Assembly: GCA_035505655.1 (NCBI GenBank)
Contig: DATJQP010000105.1
Span: forward strand, 1-64,000
Length of the DNA stretch: 64,000 bases
Direction: 5' to 3'
Source of the DNA: JAGVPT01 sp035505655
GTDB taxonomy: Bacteria; Bacteroidota; Ignavibacteria; UBA10030; UBA8401
Every line of letters begins with the position of its first letter. The first letter of the stretch is position 1. The notes under the pieces were generated by a model. That model saw only the letters and a program-made list of their open reading frames with translations, ran no database searches and was not told the origin of the DNA. Both the position numbers and the translations under genes were made by a program. Positions 44,196 through 52,869 of the stretch are shown here, piece after piece.

Positions 44196-45974
44196 TCATC
44201 CTTTGGTCATGGTGATGAGTTCCTCGGATTCCACGTCTTCTCCCTGAACGCCCGCCAGTTCCTTGTCGGGGACGTCCATGATCTCGTTGTAGGTCTGGCC
44301 GGCGGGGATCATCGGGTAGACGTTCTCTTCCGGCACGACCTTGAATTCCACGATCACCGGTCCGTTCTTCACGGCGAGGGCTTTCGCGATCACCTCTTCG
44401 ACCTCCGAGGTCTCGGAGGCGCGGTACCCCTGGCAGCCGTACGCCTCGGCAAGCTTCACGAAATCGGGGCTGTACATTGCGACGTGGGAGTAGCGTTTCC
44501 GCCAGAAGAGCTCCTGCCACTGGCGGACCATTCCCAGATATCCGTTATTGAGGATGAAGATTTTCAGTGGAACTTTGTGCTCCACGCAGGTAGCAATCTC
44601 CTGGATGTTCATCTGGATTCCACCGTCTCCGCTGATGGAGATCACCGGCAGATCCTTGCGTGCGAACGCGGCCCCCATGGCGGCCGGGAGGGAGAACCCC
44701 ATCGTCCCCAGTCCTCCGGAGGTGATATGCGTTCTCGGGTGGATGTATTTGAAAAACTGCGCAACCCACATCTGGTGCTGACCGACGTCGCTCACGATCA
44801 CCGCATCTCCCTTGGTAAGCTCGCCGATCTTCTGGATGACATATTGCATGCGGATGAGCCGCCCGTTCCGGTAACGAAGCGGATGCTCAGCCTTCCATTG
44901 TTTGATCGTCTGGAGCCAGTCGCGCGTGTCGATCGGGGAGACGAGGCCCGTGAGCTTCTCAAGAACCTTCTTGACGTCTCCGACAATCGGAACGTCCACC
45001 TTCACGTTCTTGCTGATCGCCGTGGGGTCGATGTCGATGTGGATCTTTTTCGCCTCGGCGGCAAATGCCTCGGTGTTGCCGGTCACCCGGTCGTCGAAGC
45101 GTGCTCCGACGGCGATGAGAAGGTCGCAGTAGTTGACCGCGGTGTTGGAATACCATGTGCCGTGCATTCCAAGCATACCGAGCGACAGCTCGTCGTTTTC
45201 GGGGAACGATCCGAGCCCGTGGAGAGTCGTGGTCACCGGGATGCGCGCCTTCCGCGCGAACGCCGTGAGATCCTCCGCGCCGTTCGAGAGAATTGCCCCG
45301 CCGCCGACGTAGAGGACCGGCCGCTTCGACTTCGCGATGAGCGCGGCCGCCTTTTCGAGCTGCTTCATGTGTCCTTCAACGTGGGGGTTGTAGGACCTCA
45401 GCGACACCTTCTTCGGATAGTCGAAATGCGTCTTGCTTGCCATGACATCCTTCGGAAGGTCGACGAGGACAGGGCCCGGTCTCCCGGTCGTGGCAACGTA
45501 AAATGCCTCCTTGATCGTTCTTGCCAGCTCGTTGACGTCCCGGACGAGGTAGTTGTGCTTCGTGATGGGGCGCGTGATGCCGACAATATCGGCTTCCTGG
45601 AACGCATCGTTCCCTATAAGCTTGAGGGCCACCTGCCCGGTGAAGACGATGATCGGCACCGAATCCATGTAGGCATCGGCAATGCCGGTGACCGTATTCG
45701 TTGCCCCCGGGCCCGAGGTGACGAGGGCTACGCCTGGTTTGCCGCTCGCCTTCGCGTATCCCTCCGCCGCATGGACGGCTCCCTGCTCGTGGCGGGTAAG
45801 GACATGTTTGATGTCCGAGATATCGTGGAGGGCGTCGTAAATTCCGATGACGGCTCCGCCCGGGTACCCGAAGACGATCTCAACCCCTTCCTCGATGAGT
45901 GAGCGGACAAAGATCTCGGCACCGGTTATTTGTTTGGTGGCGATTGGCGATGTGATTTCCTTCTGCGTTCCCAT
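44196..45974 (-). CDS. ilvB: acetolactate synthase large (catalytic) subunit
   Basis: A 592-residue TPP enzyme, the first common step of Val, Leu and Ile. The catalytic Glu is in the N-terminal GVEIVFGYPGGAVIGIYDAL context, FAD- and TPP-binding parts follow, and the TPP motif is ISISGDGGIQMNIQEIATCV through FILNNGYLGMV. Full length. It is the first structural gene of the supercluster. The sequence between its promoter and start contains a Leu/Ile/Val-rich leader ORF and alternative RNA stems. Confidence 0.96.
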   Translation of the reverse strand: MGTQKEITSPIATKQITGAEIFVRSLIEEGVEIVFGYPGGAVIGIYDALHDISDIKHVLTRHEQGAVHAAEGYAKASGKPGVALVTSGPGATNTVTGIADAYMDSVPIIVFTGQVALKLIGNDAFQEADIVGITRPITKHNYLVRDVNELARTIKEAFYVATTGRPGPVLVDLPKDVMASKTHFDYPKKVSLRSYNPHVEGHMKQLEKAAALIAKSKRPVLYVGGGAILSNGAEDLTAFARKARIPVTTTLHGLGSFPENDELSLGMLGMHGTWYSNTAVNYCDLLIAVGARFDDRVTGNTEAFAAEAKKIHIDIDPTAISKNVKVDVPIVGDVKKVLEKLTGLVSPIDTRDWLQTIKQWKAEHPLRYRNGRLIRMQYVIQKIGELTKGDAVIVSDVGQHQMWVAQFFKYIHPRTHITSGGLGTMGFSLPAAMGAAFARKDLPVISISGDGGIQMNIQEIATCVEHKVPLKIFILNNGYLGMVRQWQELFWRKRYSHVAMYSPDFVKLAEAYGCQGYRASETSEVEEVIAKALAVKNGPVIVEFKVVPEENVYPMIPAGQTYNEIMDVPDKELAGVQGEDVESEELITMTKG

Positions 45975-46012
45975 GGCGTCCCAATGCTATAGTTGTGGGT
46001 AAAAGACGATTC

Positions 46013-46111
46013 AACCTCTGCGAATAAACAGCACGAACTTTCGTCCGGAGGTTACGCCTTCAACTGAGAATGTGCTTTGGAGTTATTGCGTGGTGAGTTG
46101 GGAGTAACCTC
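46013..46111 (-). promoter_or_regulatory. alternative RNA stems in the ilv leader
   Basis: On the minus strand GAGGTTAC (46104-46111), ten bases after the leader stop, pairs perfectly with GTAACCTC (46048-46055), with CC/GG beyond one mismatch. The same AACCTC segment can instead pair with CAGAGGTT at 46013-46020, a direct repeat of the first arm. The second arrangement is followed by ATCGTCTTTT. Mutually exclusive pairing is what attenuation needs, but a strong terminator with a long U run is not seen. Confidence 0.5.
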
Positions 46112-46120
46112 TGGTATCTC

Positions 46121-46231
46121 TCAGGCTAGTACGATTAGCCCTAGAATACCGGGTAGCGTTCCCAGAATAACGATTACGCCGACGGCGAAGAGGGGGGATA
46201 CGGCGATAGAATCTTTCCGATTCTCCGACAT
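46121..46231 (-). CDS. branched-chain-rich leader peptide (ilvL-like) upstream of ilvB
   Basis: A 36-codon ORF beginning MSENRKDSIAVSPLF and ending in a run dense in Val, Ile, Leu and Gly (AVGVIVILGTLPGILGLIVL, then Ala, stop). It has six Leu, five Ile and five Val, of which four Leu are the rare CTA codon in this GC-rich genome. It lies between a good promoter and ilvB and is followed by alternative stems, the layout of an enteric ilv/leu leader. A caveat is that the hydrophobic tail could instead be a small single-pass membrane protein, and the nearest GAGG is 15 bases from ATG. Confidence 0.65.
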   Translation of the reverse strand: MSENRKDSIAVSPLFAVGVIVILGTLPGILGLIVLA

Positions 46232-46323
46232 CAATGTGGAGCAAGACCTCGATGTTATGTCTTCTCGTCTTGACATATCGCGTAAGTCAGGATGAGGGCT
46301 CATCCGATTTGTTACACTCTAAA

Positions 46324-46351
46324 AAGATAAGAATTTGCCGGCGTTTGTCAA
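46324..46351 (-). promoter_or_regulatory. sigma-70 promoter of the ilv-leu-thr cluster
   Basis: On the minus strand TTGACA (46346-46351), a 16-base spacer and TATCTT (46324-46329) give a predicted start near 46317, about 85 bases before the leader ORF. The first transcribed bases include GGATGA-GCCC-TCATCC, a 6-bp hairpin. The 257-base gap is shared with the divergent mnmE promoter. Confidence 0.7.
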
Positions 46352-46451
46352 GTGAAATATTGACTTTTTTCATCCAAAATGGCTTCGAGAAGTGAAGGAA
46401 ATGACGGGAAGTGGTCATTTTTCTTCCGATTCTTGAGGAATTTGTCCCAAA

Positions 46452-46479
46452 TTGTTTCTCTGAAAAAAAACCATATATT
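46452..46479 (+). promoter_or_regulatory. possible promoter of mnmE
   Basis: TTGTTT (46452-46457), a 16-base A-rich spacer and TATATT (46474-46479) lie so close to the mnmE ATG that the transcript would be almost leaderless. No ribosome site is visible, consistent with leaderless initiation. Confidence 0.45.
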
Positions 46480-46488
46480 GATTTTGCC

Positions 46489-47868
46489 ATGTTACGGGAG
46501 AAAGAAGAGACCATTGCCGCCATCGCAACCCCCCTGGGCGAGGCCGGAATTGCCGTTGTGCGGCTGAGCGGTCCGGAATCGACCGCTGTTGCCGCAAGGG
46601 TCTTCCGGGGGAAGGCCGACCTGAAGGAGGTGGCCTCTCATACGATTCATTTCGGCAAGATCTGTCAACCCACGGGAGAATCGATCGATCAGGTTCTCGT
46701 CTCCGTCTTCAGGGCTCCTCATTCCTACACGGGAGAGGAGAGCGTCGAGATCAGTTGTCACGGGAGTTACTACGTCGCGACAAAGATTCTTGAGACCGTT
46801 ATTGCAAATGGGGCCCGGTTAGCGGATCCGGGAGAATTCACGAAGCGGGCCTTCCTGAACGGAAAGATGGATCTTATGCAGGCGGAGGCGGTCGCCGACC
46901 TCATCCACTCGAAAACCGAGATGTCGCACCGGGCGTCGATGGAGCAGTTGAGCGGCAGACTCTCGAAGGCGATCTCCGAACTGAGGGAGAGACTCCTCCA
47001 GATCTGTTCCTTGCTCGAGTTGGAGCTGGATTTTGCCGAGGAAGGGATCGAGCTTTCCGACAAGGGAAGAGTCGACTCAGCTTTTGATGATGCAATAACG
47101 GAGATAAAAGAACTCATTTCATCCTATGGGGTCGGGAAGCTGATCCGGGAAGGGGTGAAGGTTGTCCTGGCTGGAAATCCGAACGCCGGCAAGTCGAGCC
47201 TCCTTAACCTGCTTCTCCGGGAGAACCGCGCGATCGTCAGCGAACAGCCCGGAACAACCAGGGACGTGATCGAGGAGAGCATCGTTATCCACGGCGTGGC
47301 GTTCCGACTTGTCGACACTGCCGGACTGCGCTCAACCCGCGATGCTGTCGAGCAGGAAGGAGTGAGGAGAAGCTCGTCTCAGATCGAGGCGGCCGACCTC
47401 ATCCTCCTGATTGTCGACTCTTCGATCGAAGGAGCTATTCAAGACCCTCATCTGACTGAGATTCTTCAACAGGCACCGGAGAAGATGATCCTGGTTTTCA
47501 ACAAGGTCGATCTCTTGCGGGCAAGGAGCTCTCTGGAGGCACCAGTGGGGATAGACTCGGTGAATATCTCCTGTGAGACTGGCGAGGGGATCCAGGATCT
47601 GGTCGGTAAGATTTACAGGAGAGCCATAGGATCTTTTGATTCAGTCTCGTCCAGCATCAAGGTCCAAAATGCCCGGCATCTCGAGCTTCTGCGAAAAACC
47701 TCTGATAGCCTCATCTCGGCAAAGAAAGCCCTGGAAGAGTCATTAGGTGGTGAGCTGGTGGCGATTGATCTCCATGCCGCCCTCAATTCTTTGGGCGAAA
47801 TTGCAGGGTTGACCACTCCAGATGACGTGCTGAATTCGATATTCTCCAGATTTTGCATAGGAAAGTGA
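46489..47868 (+). CDS. mnmE: tRNA modification GTPase MnmE
   Basis: A 459-residue K+-activated GTPase that, with MnmG, installs the 5-(carboxy)methylaminomethyl group on wobble uridine 34. It has the N-terminal tetrahydrofolate-binding domain (ETIAAIATPLGEAGIAVVRL), a helical domain, an inserted G domain (AGNPNAGKSSLLNLLL, DTAGLRST, NKVD) and the C-terminal FCIGK with the conserved Cys. I chose ATG 46489 because the family starts here; the ORF extends to 46411 without support. It is the first of the mnmE-mnmG-rsmG set. Confidence 0.97.
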   Translation: MLREKEETIAAIATPLGEAGIAVVRLSGPESTAVAARVFRGKADLKEVASHTIHFGKICQPTGESIDQVLVSVFRAPHSYTGEESVEISCHGSYYVATKILETVIANGARLADPGEFTKRAFLNGKMDLMQAEAVADLIHSKTEMSHRASMEQLSGRLSKAISELRERLLQICSLLELELDFAEEGIELSDKGRVDSAFDDAITEIKELISSYGVGKLIREGVKVVLAGNPNAGKSSLLNLLLRENRAIVSEQPGTTRDVIEESIVIHGVAFRLVDTAGLRSTRDAVEQEGVRRSSSQIEAADLILLIVDSSIEGAIQDPHLTEILQQAPEKMILVFNKVDLLRARSSLEAPVGIDSVNISCETGEGIQDLVGKIYRRAIGSFDSVSSSIKVQNARHLELLRKTSDSLISAKKALEESLGGELVAIDLHAALNSLGEIAGLTTPDDVLNSIFSRFCIGK

Positions 47869-47884
47869 TGTTTCACGTGGAACA
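47869..47884. promoter_or_regulatory. parS-type ParB-binding site 1
   Basis: TGTTTCACGTGGAACA, whose reverse complement TGTTCCACGTGAAACA is the canonical parS 16-mer. It begins directly after the mnmE stop codon and ends five bases before mnmG. ParB spreads from such sites to segregate replication origins, which sit near this gene set in many bacteria. Confidence 0.9.
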
Positions 47885-47889
47885 CCGGC

Positions 47890-49767
47890 ATGCTACCATC
47901 CACCCCTAAAAAATACTATGACATGATCGTTGTCGGGGGTGGCCACGCTGGAATCGAGGCTTCTCTGGCCGGTGCCCGTATGGGGTGCAGTACGCTCCTG
48001 CTCACGCTTTCAGCAAACTCGATCGGACGCCTTTCCTGCAACCCAGCCATCGGCGGGACAGCAAAGGGGCATATCGTCAGGGAAATTGACGCCTTGGGCG
48101 GGGAGATGGCCAGGATCGCCGATGCGACCGGGATTCATTTCAGAATGCTTAATAAGTCAAAGGGGCCTGCAGTCTGGTCTCCAAGGTCTCAGAATGATCG
48201 TGAGGCTTACGCCTCAGAAGCCAGGAAGAGAATCGTAGCGGAGCCGGGACTTGACCTTCTTGAAGATGCGTTGACCGAAGTGATTGTCGAGCGGGATGCG
48301 ATCAGGGGAATAGGAACTCTAAAGAGCGAGCGGATTGAATGCCGTAGCCTTGTGATCTGCTCGGGGACCTTCCTGAACGGTCTCATGCATACTGGTCTCG
48401 TCAACAGAAAAGGTGGCCGCTTCGGTGAGCCTCCGGCGACCGGGGTCACTGAGTCTCTCAGGGGACTTGGCTTTGTCTCTGGCCGGCTCAAGACCGGGAC
48501 TCCTCCGCGGATCGACCTTGACAGCATTGAGCTGTCAGAGGTTGAAGTACAGGAGAGTGACAATCCTCCGATCCCGTTTTCGTACTCAAACAGAACGATC
48601 GGGAATCGGATGATCCCGATGTACCTGACCTACACAAATCCCCGGACGCATGAAGCGTTGAAGAAGGGATTCGATCGGTCGCCGATGTTCACCGGAAGGA
48701 TCAAGGGGACCGGTCCGAGATACTGTCCTTCGATCGAAGATAAGGTGAATCGATTTGCCGAGCGGGATCGTCACCAGATCTTCCTCGAGCCCGAGGGGTA
48801 CGAATCGAAGGTAGTCTATGTGAATGGCTTCTCCACGAGTCTTCCCGAAGAGATCCAGTTCGAAGGACTGAAGACGATTGCGGGCCTCCATCACGTGAAG
48901 ATGCTGAGACCCGGATACGCGGTCGAGTATGACTTCTTCCCCCCGAATCAGCTCAAGCATTCTCTCGAGACCAAACTGGTCGGAGGACTTTTCTTCGCGG
49001 GACAGATCAACGGCACATCCGGATATGAGGAGGCTGCGGGACAAGGATTGATCGCCGGTATCAATGCTGCATTGAAGGTCAAGGGGCGGGAGCCTTTCGT
49101 CCTGAAGCGGAGCGAGGCGTACATTGGCGTCATGATTGACGATCTCATCAACAAGTCGACAGATGAGCCGTATCGCATGTTCACCTCCCGGGCCGAACAT
49201 CGACTCCTCTTACGCCAGGACAATGCGGACCGACGATTGATGGCTCGCGGGCACAATCTCGGTCTTATCTCAGAAACCCAGGTGGCTGAGCTTCGTGGGA
49301 AGGAGAGATCCATCGCTACCATCATCGACTATTTGAATCGGACCTACGTTGCTCCTTCCGATGCCAACCGAATCCTTCAGGGAGTCGGCCTCAGCATCAT
49401 CGAAGAACATGACTCCTTTGCTCAACTTCTTAAGCGCCCTGGTGTCACGATCGAATCACTTCTCCCGATCATCGACGAACCGGGACTTCAGACCGCCTTG
49501 TCTCTCCCCGGAGTTAAGGAAGCGGTTGAGATCGACGTGAAGTACGACGGGTACATCAAGAGGGAACTGGAACAGATCGGGAAGTTCTCCCAGTTTGAAG
49601 AATTTCAGATCCCGGAAGATTTTGATTTCGCAGCGATCAGATCTCTGAGCACAGAAGGGAAGGAGCGGTTGCGGAAAGTCCGTCCACGATCCATCGGGCA
49701 GGCATCGAGAATATCCGGCGTCACCATATCGGACATTTCCGTCCTCTCCGTCTTCTTGAAGAAGTAG
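47890..49767 (+). CDS. mnmG: tRNA uridine-5-carboxymethylaminomethyl modification enzyme MnmG
   Basis: A 625-residue FAD- and NADH-dependent enzyme, partner of MnmE in wobble-uridine modification. It has the FAD motif VVGGGHAGIEASLAGARMG, SCNPAIGGTAKGHIVREIDA, the two catalytic cysteine regions and GLFFAGQINGTSGYEEAAGQG. The C-terminal helical domain that contacts MnmE is complete. It lies between two parS sites, 21 bases after mnmE. Confidence 0.97.
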   Translation: MLPSTPKKYYDMIVVGGGHAGIEASLAGARMGCSTLLLTLSANSIGRLSCNPAIGGTAKGHIVREIDALGGEMARIADATGIHFRMLNKSKGPAVWSPRSQNDREAYASEARKRIVAEPGLDLLEDALTEVIVERDAIRGIGTLKSERIECRSLVICSGTFLNGLMHTGLVNRKGGRFGEPPATGVTESLRGLGFVSGRLKTGTPPRIDLDSIELSEVEVQESDNPPIPFSYSNRTIGNRMIPMYLTYTNPRTHEALKKGFDRSPMFTGRIKGTGPRYCPSIEDKVNRFAERDRHQIFLEPEGYESKVVYVNGFSTSLPEEIQFEGLKTIAGLHHVKMLRPGYAVEYDFFPPNQLKHSLETKLVGGLFFAGQINGTSGYEEAAGQGLIAGINAALKVKGREPFVLKRSEAYIGVMIDDLINKSTDEPYRMFTSRAEHRLLLRQDNADRRLMARGHNLGLISETQVAELRGKERSIATIIDYLNRTYVAPSDANRILQGVGLSIIEEHDSFAQLLKRPGVTIESLLPIIDEPGLQTALSLPGVKEAVEIDVKYDGYIKRELEQIGKFSQFEEFQIPEDFDFAAIRSLSTEGKERLRKVRPRSIGQASRISGVTISDISVLSVFLKK

Positions 49768-49779
49768 GTATTCATCCAA

Positions 49780-49795
49780 TGTTCCACGTGGAACA
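49780..49795. promoter_or_regulatory. parS-type ParB-binding site 2
   Basis: TGTTCCACGTGGAACA, a perfectly symmetrical parS variant differing by one base from the canonical site. It lies between mnmG and rsmG, 1.9 kb from site 1. Confidence 0.88.
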
Positions 49796-49819
49796 ACGAC
49801 ACGAAAAAGGCCGCGGGCA

Positions 49820-50539
49820 TTGACAAACGACGAGCTCCAGTTCCGGACAACGGCACTGAAAAACGGCTTCGCAATAACAGATATACAAGTGGAGAAGCTC
49901 GGACGCTTTGCAGCTCTCCTGAGGGATTGGAATCAGCGCATCAACCTGATATCCCGGAAAGACGAAGAGAACATCTGGTCGTACCACCTTCTCCACTCAG
50001 CCGCGCTCGTTTTCACGCTCGACATGAAGGAAGGAGTGAGGATCCTCGACCTGGGGACCGGAGGCGGGTTGCCCGGGATTCCTCTTGCGATCCTTCTGCC
50101 CGGGACTTCCTTTGTGCTCCTCGACTCGATCCGGAAAAAGATCGGGGCGGTGGGCGAGATGATCGGGGAGCTTGGTCTCCCGAACGCCACGGCGGTGTGC
50201 TCCCGGGCTGAAGACCTCGGGTCCTCGCCGTCATATGCCAGGAGTTTTGATGCCGTTATTGCGAGAGGAGTTGCACAACTCGACCTGCTCATCGAGTGGG
50301 GAAAGCCCTTTCTCAAGAGAAAGGGGGCCGCTGAACCTTCTCTCCAAGCCGGCGGCAAGAGAACGGCGCTGGCGAAACCGGCAATCGTTGCCATGAAAGG
50401 GGGCGAGACCGGGGACGAGCTGGCAAAGGCGCACCGACGCTTCCCCTCCGCCCGGATCCGAACGGTCGAGATGGTTTTCGAAGGGGGCGAGAGTCTTCGG
50501 GATTCAGGCAAACAGCTCATCATTGTCGAAGACGTATAA
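49820..50539 (+). CDS. rsmG: 16S rRNA (guanine527-N7)-methyltransferase
   Basis: A 239-residue SAM-dependent methyltransferase (formerly GidB). Motifs are WNQRINLISRKDEENIWSYH near the N terminus, SAM motif ILDLGTGGGLPGIPLAILLP near residue 74, and VIARGVAQLDLLIEWGKPFL. The start appears to be TTG at 49820, nine bases after an AAAGG site; no in-frame ATG exists upstream. A Ser-Leu-Gln rich insertion around residue 170 (GAAEPSLQAGGKRTALAKPA) is unusual. It follows mnmG after the second parS. Confidence 0.93.
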   Translation: MTNDELQFRTTALKNGFAITDIQVEKLGRFAALLRDWNQRINLISRKDEENIWSYHLLHSAALVFTLDMKEGVRILDLGTGGGLPGIPLAILLPGTSFVLLDSIRKKIGAVGEMIGELGLPNATAVCSRAEDLGSSPSYARSFDAVIARGVAQLDLLIEWGKPFLKRKGAAEPSLQAGGKRTALAKPAIVAMKGGETGDELAKAHRRFPSARIRTVEMVFEGGESLRDSGKQLIIVEDV

Positions 50540-50549
50540 CGGAGGCTTT

Positions 50550-51503
50550 GTGGACTCTCAGTCGACACTCTTCAACCGGCTGAAGGGACTGACTACCGAG
50601 CAAAGAAACCCGGCAAGCATGCACATCGACGCGGAACCGATTCCTTCGATCCTCAGGATCATCAACGAGGAGGACAAGCGGGTGGCCGTCGCGGTCGAGA
50701 AAGAAATCCCCTACATCGAGCGGGCAGTCTCCGTTGTTACGGAAGCCTTCCGCAGAGGCGGAAGGCTGATCTATTTCGGAGCCGGGACAAGCGGACGCCT
50801 AGGCGTCCTTGACGCCGCGGAATGCCCGCCGACGTTTGGGATCGACCCGGAGATGGTGCAAGGTTTGATTGCCGGGGGACACAAGGCAATGTTCCGCGCC
50901 CAGGAGGGGGCAGAGGACAAGGAGGAATCGGGAGCGCGGGATGTCGAGGAGAAGAATGTCGGAAGGAACGACGTAGTCTGCGGCATCGCGGCGAGCCTTC
51001 AGACTCCCTATGTCGTCGGCGCAATCAAGAAGGCGAAAGAGCTCGGTGCACAGACCCTTTACGTGACGACAAACCCACGGGGGATCCTTGCGCTTCCCGA
51101 GTTCGCCGAACTCAGCCGTTCGATTGATGTCGCGATCTGTCCGGAGGTGGGACCGGAGGTGATTATGGGTTCCACGAGGATGAAATCCGGGACCGCCCAG
51201 AAGCTCGTCCTCAACATGATCACCACGGCCTCGATGATCGGCCTCGGCAAAGTGTACGAGAACATGATGATCGACCTCCAGCTCACGAACGCAAAACTTC
51301 ATGAGCGGGCAAAGAGAATTGTCATGACAATAACGGGCATAGACTATCAAGAGGCTACGGATGCGCTGGAGGCGGCGGGGAACCACGTGAAAACCGCCCT
51401 CGTCATGCTCAAAGCGCAGGTCAGCATCAACGAGGCCCGGGAACGCCTCCGGACGGCAAACGGATTTGTCCGCGCCGCCATCGAGGGAAAACCATCCACC
51501 TAA
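50550..51503 (+). CDS. murQ: N-acetylmuramic acid 6-phosphate etherase
   Basis: A 317-residue SIS-domain enzyme that cleaves the lactyl ether of MurNAc 6-phosphate during recycling of peptidoglycan. Signature motifs are RLIYFGAGTSGRLGVLDAAECPPTFG near residues 75-100 and VGPEVIMGSTRMKSGTAQKLVLNMITTASMI near 210. The start is GTG 50550, four bases after a perfect GGAGG; the longer ORF to 50523 would overlap rsmG. No PTS permease or anmK gene is nearby. In many origin regions parA/parB would be here instead. Confidence 0.94.
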   Translation: MDSQSTLFNRLKGLTTEQRNPASMHIDAEPIPSILRIINEEDKRVAVAVEKEIPYIERAVSVVTEAFRRGGRLIYFGAGTSGRLGVLDAAECPPTFGIDPEMVQGLIAGGHKAMFRAQEGAEDKEESGARDVEEKNVGRNDVVCGIAASLQTPYVVGAIKKAKELGAQTLYVTTNPRGILALPEFAELSRSIDVAICPEVGPEVIMGSTRMKSGTAQKLVLNMITTASMIGLGKVYENMMIDLQLTNAKLHERAKRIVMTITGIDYQEATDALEAAGNHVKTALVMLKAQVSINEARERLRTANGFVRAAIEGKPST

Positions 51504-51517
51504 CGAAAAGAAATCTC

Positions 51518-52228
51518 GTGAAAAACCTGCCGATCGATGCCGATATGTTCCCCCCGTTCAAAGGCTTTCCGAAGGAGGGGATTGCATTCCTGCGCCAGCT
51601 CAAGCGGAACAACAACAGGGAATGGTTCGAAAGCCACAAAGCTGTCTACGAGGAAGAGGTGAAATTCCCGATGCAATGCCTCATCGCCTCCCTCCATCCC
51701 TACTTCGAGTCGTTCGGACCGGCATTCGACGTCAACCCGAAACGCTCGCTCTTCAGGATCTACAGGGACATCCGCTTCAGCAAGGACAAGACGCCATACA
51801 AGACTCACGTCGCGGCCCACTTCGTCGTCAGGGGGACCGCAAAGGGGACCGAAGGGTCGGGCTACTACGTCCATATCGAGCCGGGAGAGATCTATGTCGG
51901 AGGGGGAATCTACATGCCGGACGGAGACCAGCTGAAGAAAATCCGGAAGGCGATCTCGGAGCGGGATGATGAGTTCCTTTCTATCGTAAAGAACAGGAAG
52001 TTCGCGAAACTCTTCGGGAAGATCGAAGGAGATGCCCTGAAGCGGATTCCCCAGGGATACGAAGAAGGGCACCCGATGAGCGAATGGCTGAAGCTGAAGC
52101 AGTTCTTTGTGGGGGTTGATTGGAAGGAGGAGCGCTGCCGCAAGGCCGGCTTCGTGAAGGATGTCGCGGATGTGTTCGCGACCGCAAGCCCGCTGGTGGA
52201 GTTCCTCAACGAGGCGGCAAGGTCATAA
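51518..52228 (+). CDS. DUF2461 (TIGR02453) family protein
   Basis: A 236-residue conserved protein of unknown function. Characteristic stretches are the N-terminal FPPFKGFPKEGIAFLRQLKR, NNNREWFESHKAVYEEEVKF, the RIYRDIRFSKDKTPYKTHVA segment and YVHIEPGEIYVGGGIYMPDG. The start is uncertain: GTG 51518, with a weak site, or ATG 51545. It lies 14 bases after murQ and shortly before the pseudouridine synthase, so all three may be co-transcribed. Confidence 0.85.
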   Translation: MKNLPIDADMFPPFKGFPKEGIAFLRQLKRNNNREWFESHKAVYEEEVKFPMQCLIASLHPYFESFGPAFDVNPKRSLFRIYRDIRFSKDKTPYKTHVAAHFVVRGTAKGTEGSGYYVHIEPGEIYVGGGIYMPDGDQLKKIRKAISERDDEFLSIVKNRKFAKLFGKIEGDALKRIPQGYEEGHPMSEWLKLKQFFVGVDWKEERCRKAGFVKDVADVFATASPLVEFLNEAARS

Positions 52229-52252
52229 CAGAGGCCAGGACGCACGATCGCC

Positions 52253-52843
52253 GTGAACGAGGATCGCTCGTATATTCTTTTCTACAAGCCTTACGGGGTG
52301 CTTTGTCAGTTTACCGATGAATCGGGGAAGCAGACGCTGAGAGATTTCGGCCCGTTTCCGAAAGGGGTCTACGGCGCCGGCCGGCTCGACTTCGACAGCG
52401 AAGGGCTTCTCCTCCTCACCGACAATCCCCGCGTCTCACACCGCCTCACCGACCCGCGCTTCGGACATCCGCGAACATATCTCGTGCAAGTCGAAGGGAT
52501 CCCGACGAAGACTGAGCTCAAGGGGCTGCGCGACGGCGTTGGGGTGCAGGGGAAGGTGACGCGGAGAGCGGAAGTGAAACTGGTCGGCGAGCCGTTGGAA
52601 ATACCCCCCAGGGTTCCGCCGATCCGGGTCCGGAAAACGATCCCCACCTCCTGGATCGAGATAACATTGCGGGAAGGAAGAAACCGTCAGGTCCGCCATA
52701 TGACGGCCGCCGTGGGTCACCCGACGCTGAGGCTGATCAGGGTTGGGATCGGGGATCTGGATTTGTCAGGACTCGCTCCCGGCAAATCACGGAAGCTGAC
52801 CTCCCAGGAAATAGAGGCGCTGAAGCAGGGTCTCGGCCTATAG
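52253..52843 (+). CDS. rluE: rRNA pseudouridine synthase, RluE/RsuA family
   Basis: A 196-residue synthase of the RsuA/RluB/E/F group. The fold motifs are ILFYKPYGVLCQFTDESGKQ, the catalytic GAGRLDFDSEGLLLLTDNP with the active-site Asp, and ITLREGRNRQVRHMTAAVGH. The absence of an N-terminal S4 domain and the length match RluE, which modifies 23S rRNA at U2457 in Escherichia coli; the target here is inferred. The start is GTG at 52253. Confidence 0.85.
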   Translation: MNEDRSYILFYKPYGVLCQFTDESGKQTLRDFGPFPKGVYGAGRLDFDSEGLLLLTDNPRVSHRLTDPRFGHPRTYLVQVEGIPTKTELKGLRDGVGVQGKVTRRAEVKLVGEPLEIPPRVPPIRVRKTIPTSWIEITLREGRNRQVRHMTAAVGHPTLRLIRVGIGDLDLSGLAPGKSRKLTSQEIEALKQGLGL

Positions 52844-52869
52844 AAGACGCCGCCGCGGCAGACGACTTC

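Noticed and set aside
46077..46295. 72-residue plus-strand ORF in the ilv leader region
   Set aside because: It has no ribosome site and overlaps the leader ORF, stems and 5' transcript region on the other strand.
46121..46303. Longer 60-codon version of the ilv leader, starting at 46303
   Set aside because: Its start is only about 15 bases from the predicted transcript start and lacks a ribosome site; the shorter 36-codon version has a cleaner layout.
45975..46488. oriC-type DnaA boxes near the parS sites
   Set aside because: No TTATCCACA-like cluster is visible in this gap, so I do not claim an origin inside the window.
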